Shown: positions 30,200-38,897 of the stretch, piece after piece
Layout: every line of letters starts with the position of its first letter
How positions within the stretch are numbered: the first letter of the stretch is position 1
From: an uncultured bacterium
GTDB lineage: Bacteria; Bacillota; Clostridia; TANB77; CAG-508
Assembly: GCA_905215935.1 (NCBI GenBank)
Contig: CAJMRY010000004.1
Span: 124,001 to 188,000, forward strand
Reading direction: 5' to 3'
DNA length: 64,000 nt
The notes under the pieces: generated by a model
The model's input: only the letters and a program-made list of their open reading frames with translations
The model's database searches: none
What the model was told of the DNA's origin: nothing
Program-made: the position numbers and the translations under genes

Positions 30200-32413
30200 A
30201 TGATTTTGAAAAATATAGATGAAAAAATATTAAAATATTGTGGAATTTATCAACAACCAGAAATAAGTGATATACAAAAAAAAGAAGTTTTAAAAAAGAA
30301 AAAAGATTTAGAAAAAATAACAGGAATGAAAATTGAAAGAGTGTATATTTATGGAGAGACATATTGGGGGAAAGATGCAACAGATAAAACAGTAACCAAG
30401 CAGATTGGCTTTTTGGTAGATGAAAGAATAAAGAGGATAGATGAGATTTTTCATTTAGTACATGAATATGCTATGCAATATACTGATACTTCAATATTAT
30501 TTTGGAGTTTGTGTCAATTTGAAAAAAGAAAACAATGTATAGAGGAAACCGATTATTATATTTCTAGGTATGGAGCTTTAGTATATGATTCGAAAAAAGA
30601 AACAGAAATAGACGAAAAGATTTATACTACAGAATATGCTGCAGCAACTAAATACTTTAAAGAAACTAAATCATATATTCATTCAGATAAAAATGGAATT
30701 TTAATGCAAAATTTAATTGAAATATATATTATGAAAATTGGATACCATATTGAATCAAAAGAGTTAGAATTAAATGAATTAATTGAATATGCAAATTATG
30801 TAAGTGAAGATGAAAAAGTAAAGTTGATTTTTACTAATTATAAAAAAGCAAAGAATGAGGAAGAACGAAGTGAAATATGTAAGTATTTTGAAGAATATAT
30901 TAATAAAATTAAACAAGTAAGTAATTTATTTAAATTACAAAAAGAGCCAACAATGAAAGTATATGAAACAAAAAAAGATATAGTCGAGAAAAATGGAGTA
31001 TTAGATATAAAAACATTAAATAAAGAAGATTTATATATAATGTATATTCTTCAAGAAAAGAATACAGAAGAGATTGCAAGGCTATATGGCGTTGATAATA
31101 AAAAAATAAGTTCTAAAAAGAATAATTGGAATATTAAAGTAAGAGAAAAAATTATAACTTCAAAATATATGAAAAAAATGTTAAAAAGTATCAATATGAA
31201 TAGTAAAGCTTCTTTATATTTAGCAATAAAAAAATCTGGATTGTTAAGTTTCGAATCATGTTTGTATAAAATTTTAGATTTTATGAAAACTGGGGAAGTA
31301 TATTTACTAAAAGAATTTTGGAGATTTACAGAATTTGAAAAGACCGAAATGGAAAAAAGTCTGATAAGTGAAAAAACAACTAATTGGTATAGAGCAACTT
31401 TGGCAATGTCATTTTTAGAAGAAAATGAATTAGTAGAAGAGGTAGATTTTAAGAAATATAAAGTCACTAAGAAGGGAAGACAACTTATAAGAGATGCTAA
31501 AAGTTTATATGAATATAAAATTGATTTATTATTTATTGTTTCTATGACCAATAATGCTAATTTGTTTGGAGTAACATATGAAAGAAAAGATATTATAGAG
31601 ATAGAAAATTTAAGTAAGCAAGCTTCTATAGTAAAATCATTAGAAAAAGGAATTCAAGATTTACGACAAAATAAAATTGATATAATACAAGATAATAAAC
31701 TTATATTCAATGATAAATCAAAAGAAAATAATTTAGATAAAGAAATTGACCTATTAAATAATATATTACATGGAAAAGGAAAAACTCAGAATATATTACA
31801 AGAAGAAAAAGTATATTTATTACAAAATATTATAAACAAATTAGAAGTAACAGAGGAAACAAATTGTAAATGTCAAATTAAGAATTATAAAAGTATAAGA
31901 AAAAGAAACACGAATAAAGACTATAAGGTTAATAAGCAAGAAATGAAAAAAAACAAAATCGAGCTTTCTGATGAAATGAAGTCCAATCTTGGAATTAAAG
32001 GTGAAAACTATATATTTAAATGTCTAAAAACGAAAAAAGAAGAATTGCTTAAAAGCTTGGGAATAAAAGATTATAAGTCTATTATTTTTTATAATATCAA
32101 ATATGATGAATCAGAAGTTGATAAGTCTATTGGACATGGATGTGATATAGAGATAATTTTAAAAAATGAAGAGCACCTATATCTAGAAGTGAAAACAAGC
32201 TTAGATAATACAGAGTTTTATACAATGACTTTTAATGAATATAATTGTAATATAGAACAACAAGATAAGTACTTTATACTCAAAATAAATAATTTTAAAT
32301 ATCTAAATAAAGATGAAAGTAAAATTATAATTACAATTATAAAAAATCCATATAAAATATTTATGAAAAATACAAATATTTTAAAGAATATTACATTTTA
32401 CACAAAATACTAA
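30200..32413 (+). CDS. Large protein with HTH segments and a C-terminal DUF3883/PD-(D/E)XK-like domain
   Basis: 737 residues, mostly uncharacterised. Residues about 278-315 hold a helix-turn-helix-like segment (EEIARLYGVDNKKIS); about 400-440 resemble a winged helix (MSFLEENELVEEVDFKKYKV). The last about 110 residues have GHGCDIEII, then YLEVKTS and YTMTFNEYN: the D...ExK arrangement of DUF3883-type restriction-like nucleases. A DNA-binding or DNA-cleaving role, perhaps in defence, is inference. Native AT-rich composition, own promoter, no companion methylase or helicase next to it. Confidence 0.6.
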   Translation: MILKNIDEKILKYCGIYQQPEISDIQKKEVLKKKKDLEKITGMKIERVYIYGETYWGKDATDKTVTKQIGFLVDERIKRIDEIFHLVHEYAMQYTDTSILFWSLCQFEKRKQCIEETDYYISRYGALVYDSKKETEIDEKIYTTEYAAATKYFKETKSYIHSDKNGILMQNLIEIYIMKIGYHIESKELELNELIEYANYVSEDEKVKLIFTNYKKAKNEEERSEICKYFEEYINKIKQVSNLFKLQKEPTMKVYETKKDIVEKNGVLDIKTLNKEDLYIMYILQEKNTEEIARLYGVDNKKISSKKNNWNIKVREKIITSKYMKKMLKSINMNSKASLYLAIKKSGLLSFESCLYKILDFMKTGEVYLLKEFWRFTEFEKTEMEKSLISEKTTNWYRATLAMSFLEENELVEEVDFKKYKVTKKGRQLIRDAKSLYEYKIDLLFIVSMTNNANLFGVTYERKDIIEIENLSKQASIVKSLEKGIQDLRQNKIDIIQDNKLIFNDKSKENNLDKEIDLLNNILHGKGKTQNILQEEKVYLLQNIINKLEVTEETNCKCQIKNYKSIRKRNTNKDYKVNKQEMKKNKIELSDEMKSNLGIKGENYIFKCLKTKKEELLKSLGIKDYKSIIFYNIKYDESEVDKSIGHGCDIEIILKNEEHLYLEVKTSLDNTEFYTMTFNEYNCNIEQQDKYFILKINNFKYLNKDESKIIITIIKNPYKIFMKNTNILKNITFYTKY

Positions 32414-32492
32414 ATTAAAGATTTGAATCATTAATTTAAAGTTGGTAAAATAAATTATTATAATAAAATAGAATAAAGGAGATAAAAATTAA

Positions 32493-33347
32493 GTGAAAGA
32501 AGTAGCATTAGCATGTACTGGTGGAGGAGTAAAATCTGCAATAAATATAGGAGTAATTAGAGCTTTAGAAGAGCTAGGAATAAAGATAACAGCTATATCA
32601 GGAGCAAGTCTTGGTTCATGTGTAGCAATATTGTATGCAATGGGGTACAACCCAAAAGAAATAATGGAAAAATATAAAGAAAATATAGATTCATACAGTA
32701 AATTTACAATTAAAGATATTATATGTGCAGCACCTAATTTAATTTTTAGAGGAGGTCTAAAAAACCCTAAAGTTATAGTTAAAAGTGTACAGGAAATAGC
32801 AAAACAGAATAATATTGTTAAGATGTCAGATTTTAATATTCCTATTGTAATACCATCATTAGATATAACACAAAGAAAAACAATATATTATAGTTCTACG
32901 AGTATAGAAGAATTTACATATTATTCTGATAGATTAGTTTCTGAAGCGGTACGAAGTAGTTGTTCTTTACCAATTATTTTTATTCCCAACAAGACTAAAA
33001 TCAACAATAGAGTACACCATATGATGGATGGAGGAATAACTACTAATACGCCAGTGATTGCACTAAAACAATTTTCTGATTTTGTCATAGGTGTAGAATC
33101 AAAATATTATAATCTTAAAGAAAGACAAAGAATTAATTTTTTTACAGCTTTTACGGAAACTTTTCAAGCGATGAGAAGGTCATCTCTTGCATATCAAAAA
33201 AGAGAAGCAGATTTATGGTTAGAAGTAGATATAAAAAAGACTAAAGTATTTGATAGTTCATCTGCTCTTGATTATTGTGAGCAATGTGGTTATGATGCAG
33301 TAATGAATCTAGCTAAAAAAGGTTACTTTTATGATAACAATCTTTAG
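32493..33347 (+). CDS. Patatin-like phospholipase
   Basis: 284 residues. Oxyanion loop CTGGGVKSA, nucleophile elbow GASLG (Ser in ISGASLGSCVAILYAMG) and catalytic Asp in MMDGGITTNTP. Acts as a lipid acyl hydrolase in this family. GTG 32493 is the start, after AAAGGAGAT. The next gene, an acyltransferase, is 48 nt downstream, so the two may remodel phospholipids together. Confidence 0.9.
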   Translation: MKEVALACTGGGVKSAINIGVIRALEELGIKITAISGASLGSCVAILYAMGYNPKEIMEKYKENIDSYSKFTIKDIICAAPNLIFRGGLKNPKVIVKSVQEIAKQNNIVKMSDFNIPIVIPSLDITQRKTIYYSSTSIEEFTYYSDRLVSEAVRSSCSLPIIFIPNKTKINNRVHHMMDGGITTNTPVIALKQFSDFVIGVESKYYNLKERQRINFFTAFTETFQAMRRSSLAYQKREADLWLEVDIKKTKVFDSSSALDYCEQCGYDAVMNLAKKGYFYDNNL

Positions 33348-33394
33348 TAAAACTACTATATAAAAATATAAATTTAATGTAGAGGAAGAGAAAA

Positions 33395-33970
33395 ATGTAT
33401 TATTTTACAAGAAAAGTAGTAATTCGAATAGTGTGTCATTTTTTGTTTAGAGTAAAATATGAAAATGCAGAAATTTTAAATGAATTTGATAAATGTCTTA
33501 TTTGTCCAAATCACTCTAGGATATTTGATCCTATATTTTTATTTCCTAAAATTGAAAATATGTATAGTATGGCGAAATCAGATTTATTTAAAAATAAAAT
33601 AATGGCTAATTTTTTAACATATCATAATGTATTTCCAATTGATAGAGAAAGAGCAGACATTGCAGGAGTAAAGAAAGCAATTAAATTATTAAAAGATAAT
33701 GAAAAGATAAAACTATTAATTTTTCCAGAAGGAAGAGTTTTAAAAGATGAAAAAGAACGAGGAAATATTAAAGATGGTGCCATATATATTGCATCGATGA
33801 CGGAAGTCCCAATAATACCAGTATATATAACCGCTAGACCAAATTTCTTTTCAAAAGTTATAGTGAAATTTGGAAATCCAATTACAACCAATAAACAAAA
33901 TTTAAAAGATAAAGAAAAAATGAAAAATGAATCCAAAAAATTATTAACTGAAATTTATAATATGGAATAA
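33395..33970 (+). CDS. plsC: 1-acylglycerol-3-phosphate acyltransferase (PlsC family)
   Basis: 191 residues. Acylates lysophosphatidate in phospholipid synthesis. Motif I CPNHSRIFDPIF (HxxxxD), motif II around FPIDRERADIAGVKKA, motif III FPEGRVLKD, motif IV VPIIPVYI. Short form without a long N-terminal membrane segment. Downstream of the patatin gene, same strand. Confidence 0.9.
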   Translation: MYYFTRKVVIRIVCHFLFRVKYENAEILNEFDKCLICPNHSRIFDPIFLFPKIENMYSMAKSDLFKNKIMANFLTYHNVFPIDRERADIAGVKKAIKLLKDNEKIKLLIFPEGRVLKDEKERGNIKDGAIYIASMTEVPIIPVYITARPNFFSKVIVKFGNPITTNKQNLKDKEKMKNESKKLLTEIYNME

Positions 33971-34155
33971 ATGTTAATAATATTATTAAAAATTAAGATT
34001 ATAGAGAAATTATATTAATTCAAATGAAAGATATATTTTAGATAAATTAGTAAAAATATATTTTCATACTTATTTTTTTATTTTTAAAAATTGTAGACAT
34101 TAAAAGGGAAAAATGTTAAAATATAATATAGGATAAAAAAGGAGGAGATGTTTTT

Positions 34156-34588
34156 ATGATTTGTAAGAATTGTAATACTAATAATAATGATGAAGCAAAA
34201 TTTTGTGTAGTATGTGGAGCAAAGCTAGAACAACCACAAGTAATAGTACAAAATACACGGAAATAATCAAAATAATACAAGTTCATATAATGTAGCTGAA
34301 GTACCAGAATATAAATCAACAAGTGCAATTATAGCAATAATAGTTTCATTTTTATGTTGTGGAGGTATAATTGGAGGAATTTTTGCAATTTTATCTTTGG
34401 TAGAAGGATCAAAAGTAAAGACTTTTGTACAACAAGGTAATATTGCAGCTGCAAATGCAAGTTTAAATCAAGCTAAAAAATGGAATAAAATTTCTTGGAT
34501 AATTATTGCAGTATTTGCAGTGTTATTAGTTATTTATTGTATATTCATGTTTGGACTTGGTATGTTTGGAGCATTAAGCGAAATATAA
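34156..34588 (+). CDS. Zinc-ribbon membrane protein (CD225/DUF4190-like), with a CGG +1 frameshift
   Basis: 143 residues if the C at 34258 is skipped. N-terminal zinc ribbon CKNC...CVVCG (residues 3-21), linker, then two membrane segments around SFLCCGGIIGGIFAILSLVEGS and WIIIAVFAVLLVIYCIF. Without the skip only 36 residues would be made. The paralogue at 34641 has the same layout with no CGG, which supports the repaired reading. ATG follows AAGGAGGAG. Confidence 0.83.
34258..34261 (+). other. CGGA +1 frameshift site (zinc-ribbon protein, Gly35)
   Basis: In-frame ACA CGG A, followed two codons later by TAA in the zero frame. Confidence 0.8.
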
Positions 34589-34640
34589 AACTTAATATTT
34601 AATTTTTTATAATTTTATAAAAATTAGGAAAGAGGAAAAA

Positions 34641-35102
34641 ATGATTTGTAATAAATGTTATTATAATAATGATGATAATTCAATGTTTTGTGTAAAATGT
34701 GGTGAAAAATTAGAAGAAAAAAACAAAGTACAAACACAAAATTCACAAGTGCAAAAAAATACTGATAGTGTAAACTATAACAATAATGTAAATGTTAATA
34801 ATATGGAAAATGTACCTACATATAATATGGCAAATGCTATAGTAGCTTTAGTAGTTTCATTATGTTGTTGTTCTAATATAATAGGTATTGTTTTTGCTAT
34901 ACTATCAATCGTAGAAGGGTCTAAGGTAAGTCAATTTGTAAGATTTGGAGATATAGCATCTGCAAAAGCGAGTTTAGACCAAGCCAAGAAATGGGTTAAA
35001 TATGCATGGATTTCATTTGCAATATGGATAGGAGCAATTATCATATTTTATATTGTATATTTTGTTTTTATTTTTGGTATGTTTGCTATAACAGAAATGT
35101 AG
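34641..35102 (+). CDS. Zinc-ribbon membrane protein, paralogue
   Basis: 153 residues. CNKC...CVKCG zinc ribbon (residues 3-21), Asn/Gln-rich linker, two membrane segments: AIVALVVSLCCCSNIIGIVF and WISFAIWIGAIIIFYIVYFV, separated by SIVEGSKVSQF and DQAKKW. It repeats the upstream gene's architecture and several motifs (VEGSKV, QAKKW), so the two are tandem duplicates. Function unknown. Confidence 0.8.
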   Translation: MICNKCYYNNDDNSMFCVKCGEKLEEKNKVQTQNSQVQKNTDSVNYNNNVNVNNMENVPTYNMANAIVALVVSLCCCSNIIGIVFAILSIVEGSKVSQFVRFGDIASAKASLDQAKKWVKYAWISFAIWIGAIIIFYIVYFVFIFGMFAITEM

Positions 35103-35109
35103 GTAAAAT

Positions 35110-35511
35110 ATGAATTTAGATAAAAAGAAAAAGATAAGTATAGGTATAGTTACAAGCTTATTGCTTATCGCAATAATGGGAATAGTTTTAGTTAAAGTAT
35201 ATAATCCAGAAGAAGAAGTTTTTTTTATTCCATGTATGCTTAATAAATTAACAGGAATTAAATGTCCTGGTTGTGGAATGACAAGAAGTGTGCATTATTT
35301 AGTAAATGGTAATATTAAGCAAGCGATATGGTATAATTTAATGTTAATTCCTATAATAATATTGGTGATATATGCATTGTATCGATATATACGATATTTG
35401 GTGAAGGATGAAGAAATAATTAATAAAGCATTAGAGAATTGGCTAAAAGTATACTTAGTAATTATACTAATATTTGGAGTTACAAGAAATCTGACAACAT
35501 TATTTTATTAA
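35110..35511 (+). CDS. DUF2752 membrane protein
   Basis: 133 residues with three hydrophobic segments. The signature PCMLNKLTGIKCPGCGMTRS followed by VNGNIKQAIWYNLMLIPI is the DUF2752 motif with CPGCG. Often found beside zinc-ribbon/CD225 proteins, as here (7 nt downstream). Function unknown. Confidence 0.88.
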   Translation: MNLDKKKKISIGIVTSLLLIAIMGIVLVKVYNPEEEVFFIPCMLNKLTGIKCPGCGMTRSVHYLVNGNIKQAIWYNLMLIPIIILVIYALYRYIRYLVKDEEIINKALENWLKVYLVIILIFGVTRNLTTLFY

Positions 35512-35520
35512 ATTTATTAA

Positions 35521-35552
35521 AAGTTGATCTGAAAATGGGTCAACTTTTTGTA
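35521..35552 (+). terminator. Terminator after the DUF2752 gene
   Basis: AAAGTTGA (35521-35528) and TCAACTTT (35541-35548) form a stem followed by T residues. Confidence 0.75.
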
Positions 35553-35724
35553 TTATCGGAAATTTATAGAGTAGAATTTGAAGAATATTGTTTTGTTATA
35601 TAAATATATTATCTATTGTTGGGCTAGTATGTACTGATTAATAAATAGCTTGATTCGAATGTTTTTCCGAATTCTGTATCTAATTGGTTAGTATGTATTG
35701 TCTAATAGATAGGAGTAATAATAA

Positions 35725-36918
35725 TTAAATACAGTTTCCGCAATTTCCACAATTATTATTTTCAGGGGTTTCTCCAAAATATTGTAATAAATATGAACGT
35801 AAGCATTTTTTGGTTTTACAATAATCAATCATATAATTTAATCGTTGATAGTCTAATATATAAGATTTAGTTTTACAGCTTTTTTCAATTAAAGACTTGT
35901 TTGTAAATATATCATTATAGCTAAATAGAAGTATACACTTTGAGCGGTTTCCATCTCTTCCAGCTCGACCTGCTTCTTGATAATATCCTTCTATATTTTT
36001 AGGCATATTATAATGTATAACATATCTAATATTTGGTTTATCAATACCCATTCCAAATGCGTTTGTAGCAATCATAATTTTAGTTGTATCTGCTAAAAAT
36101 AGGTTTTGATATGTATTTCTTTCAAATGATGTAAGACCTGCATGGTATTTACTTGATTTGTAACCTTTTAAAGAAAGATAATCGTATAGAAAGTCTACAT
36201 TTTTTCTTGAGTTACAATAAATTATACCAGAACTAAGGTTATTATTTTGCAAAAAATTTAATATGAATTTAGTTTTGTTAATAGGAGATTCGATAAAGAA
36301 GGATAAATTTTTTCGATTAAAAGTAGTTGATAGAGTAAATGGATTTGTTAAATCTAATATAGCAATAATATCATTTTTTACTAATTTAGTAGCTGTTGCA
36401 GTGAATGCAGTAATAACAGGCCTTGGAGATAGTGTAGAAATAAATTTACATATATTTAAATAACTTTTTCTAAAGTTATGACCCCATTCAGATACACAAT
36501 GGGCTTCATCGATTGCAATTAATGATATGGAAGTCATTTTAATAATTTCTAAAAAGTCTTTATTATCAAGTCTTTCTGGTGCAATATATATGATTTTATA
36601 TTTGTTTAATTCTATATTTTTCAAAATTTGTATATATTTAATTTGGGGTATGTTACTATTAATATATATAGCTGGAATATTTTTTTTATTTAATTTATCA
36701 ACTTGATCTTTCATTAGTGATATTAATGGTGATATAACTATTGTTAGACCACTAAAGATAAGAGCAGGAATTTGATAGCAAATAGATTTTCCAGCTCCAG
36801 TTGGAAGAATTGCTAAACAGTCTCTTTTATTTAAGATATTAGATATAATTTCTAATTGACCTTTTCTGAAGGATTCGTATCCAAAGTATTTATTTAATAA
36901 AATTAATGGTGTATTCAT
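35725..36918 (-). CDS. recQ: Short RecQ-type DNA helicase
   Basis: 397 residues. Walker A LPTGAGKSICYQIP, motif Ia SPLISLMKDQVDKL, Walker B AIDEAHCVSEWGHNFR, motif III TAFTATAT, motif V ATNAFGMGIDKPNIRYVIHY and motif VI YYQEAGRAGRDG. It ends just after a zinc-binding segment (CLRSYLLQYFGE...CGNCGNC) and lacks the winged-helix RQC and HRDC domains of full RecQ (about 600 residues). ATG 36918 follows AAAAGGAG. Confidence 0.92.
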   Translation of the reverse strand: MNTPLILLNKYFGYESFRKGQLEIISNILNKRDCLAILPTGAGKSICYQIPALIFSGLTIVISPLISLMKDQVDKLNKKNIPAIYINSNIPQIKYIQILKNIELNKYKIIYIAPERLDNKDFLEIIKMTSISLIAIDEAHCVSEWGHNFRKSYLNICKFISTLSPRPVITAFTATATKLVKNDIIAILDLTNPFTLSTTFNRKNLSFFIESPINKTKFILNFLQNNNLSSGIIYCNSRKNVDFLYDYLSLKGYKSSKYHAGLTSFERNTYQNLFLADTTKIMIATNAFGMGIDKPNIRYVIHYNMPKNIEGYYQEAGRAGRDGNRSKCILLFSYNDIFTNKSLIEKSCKTKSYILDYQRLNYMIDYCKTKKCLRSYLLQYFGETPENNNCGNCGNCI

Positions 36919-37156
36919 TTGATAAACTCCTTTTGATAAAAATAAAAATTGAATAAAATTTGTTTGAATGTAATAAAAAAATGAAATTTGTTAAATTATA
37001 TTAATAATAACAGAATATAATTTATATTGTCAAGATGAAGGTTTTAAGATATTATAATTAAGTATGAAAAAATTATAAAACATATTTAATTTATTTTATT
37101 AAACAAGAAAGTATGGTATAATAAATTATGTAAAATAAAGAAAAGGTGAAGTTAAG

Positions 37157-37834
37157 ATGAGAGATACTTTATTATATAAAAATAAATCAATTGAATATGA
37201 AGTAGTAAAATCTAAAATAAAAAATTTATATATACATATAAAAGATGGAAAAGTAATTGTTAAAGCACCAGCTAGAGCAAAAGATAAAGATATCAAAAAA
37301 GCTGTAGAAGAAAAGAAAAAGTGGATTTATGAAAAATTAGAAAATTTTAGCAAACAAGAATATACACAAGGAAGTAAGGTCTTGTTATTAGGAAAAGAGT
37401 ATTTATTAAAAATAAAATTTATGAAACAAGATATATCTAATATTTATGTGGAAAATGGATGTATGATAGCAGAAATACCTAAGAAATATAAAAAAGAATA
37501 CGCAAGAAAAATAGAAGAACTTTTAGATGATGTGTATATTAAAGTTGCAGAAAAAGAAGTAGATATGGCAATGCAAATAGTAACAAGGATTGTTGGAATT
37601 AAACCTAATAAATATCGTATAAAAAAGTTAAAAACTGCATGGGGAACTTGTACTTCTAATAAAAATATTACTATAAATTCTAGTTTGATGAAATATGATA
37701 GAACAGTGATACAATATGTAGTATTACATGAAATATGTCATTTAAAATATATGAATCATTCAAAAGAATTCTGGAATATGGTTGAACAATATATGAAAAA
37801 TTATAAAGAAATAAGAAGGAAGTTGAAGGAATAA
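37157..37834 (+). CDS. YgjP-type zinc metallopeptidase (DUF45)
   Basis: 225 residues. Zinc site HEICHLKYMNHSKEFW: HExxH plus a downstream His, preceded by KTAWGTCTSNKNITIN, the standard DUF45 motif. Cytosolic by sequence. Substrates unknown; related to the SprT/WLM proteases. Start follows AAAAGGTGAAG. Confidence 0.88.
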   Translation: MRDTLLYKNKSIEYEVVKSKIKNLYIHIKDGKVIVKAPARAKDKDIKKAVEEKKKWIYEKLENFSKQEYTQGSKVLLLGKEYLLKIKFMKQDISNIYVENGCMIAEIPKKYKKEYARKIEELLDDVYIKVAEKEVDMAMQIVTRIVGIKPNKYRIKKLKTAWGTCTSNKNITINSSLMKYDRTVIQYVVLHEICHLKYMNHSKEFWNMVEQYMKNYKEIRRKLKE

Positions 37835-37900
37835 AGAGTAATTTAGTAAAATTTAAAAACTATTTTTGTTAAAATAAACAAGTAGCAAAGGAGAAATAAT

Positions 37901-38764
37901 ATGATGGAACTAAAGATGTATAAAACTAAAAAAGAATTTTGTAATGAGAATTTATTATTATTAGAGAATGAAGAAGCTTTAAATAATATTATGATAGGCG
38001 TTATTTTATCTGCAGAAGAAAATGATATACAAGACTGGGTGCTTGCGAGAATTGAAGATGAAGGTTTAGTTCAAATGATAATAATTATAAATAAGCCAAA
38101 AAATGGATTACTTATGTATTCTCCTACCAATAATTCTTCAGATGAAATTTGTAAGTATATTGCTTGTAAGATTAAAGACTTAGAAATTGATTTGTTAGAA
38201 ATTAATTCTAGAAAAGAGCTTTGTGAAAAAGTTGCTAAATATTATATAGAAATAACAGATAAAAAGATTAAATGTAAAAAAGATAAATATATTTTAGAGT
38301 TAACTAAATTAAATGAAGATTTAGAATTACAAGATTTAGAAATGACACAAGTTGACTGTGATTTTGATGAAATGAGTAAGATTTGTGATAATATAGTTGA
38401 ATTTCAAGAAGATGCACACAAAGAAATAATAACACACGAAGAGGCCAAATCTCATGCTGATATACATATTAAAAAAGGATTATATTTATTTAAAAATAGT
38501 GAAAATGAAATTGTGATGCAAGCCATTACAAGCAGAAAGCTAAGTAATGGCTATGTAATAGGAGCGGTTATTACACCAAAAATTCATAGAGGAAAAGGAT
38601 ATGCTAAAAGTGGAATGTATATCTTATCAAAAAAATTATTAGATGATGGTGCAAAAGTTTTAGCTTTATATACAAATGCTAAAAATCCAGTTAGTAATCA
38701 TGTTTATGAAAAGATAGGATATAAGAGAATTTCGGAAGAGTTATTAATTGAATTTGAAAATTAG
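37901..38764 (+). CDS. GNAT family N-acetyltransferase
   Basis: 287 residues. The C-terminal half is a GNAT domain: acetyl-CoA loop VITPKIHRGKGYAKSGMYIL (R/QxxGxG/A type) and ALYTNAKNPVSNHVYEKIGY. The N-terminal half is the extra domain of two-domain acetyltransferases. Substrate unknown. ATG 37901 or the adjacent ATG 37904. Confidence 0.85.
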   Translation: MMELKMYKTKKEFCNENLLLLENEEALNNIMIGVILSAEENDIQDWVLARIEDEGLVQMIIIINKPKNGLLMYSPTNNSSDEICKYIACKIKDLEIDLLEINSRKELCEKVAKYYIEITDKKIKCKKDKYILELTKLNEDLELQDLEMTQVDCDFDEMSKICDNIVEFQEDAHKEIITHEEAKSHADIHIKKGLYLFKNSENEIVMQAITSRKLSNGYVIGAVITPKIHRGKGYAKSGMYILSKKLLDDGAKVLALYTNAKNPVSNHVYEKIGYKRISEELLIEFEN

Positions 38765-38784
38765 TTATGAATAAAAATATTATG

Positions 38785-38823
38785 AAGAACCCTTATTAGA
38801 AATTAAAAATAAGGGTTCTTTTA
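38785..38823 (+). terminator. Terminator after the GNAT gene
   Basis: AAGAACCCTTAT (38785-38796) and ATAAGGGTTCTT (38809-38820) form a perfect stem, followed by TT. Confidence 0.85.
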
Positions 38824-38897
38824 TTTGTGTAATGTAGAAGTTTGATTGTAGAATAAAATTTAATTAATTTTTTTTATATAAAATAACTATACACAAT

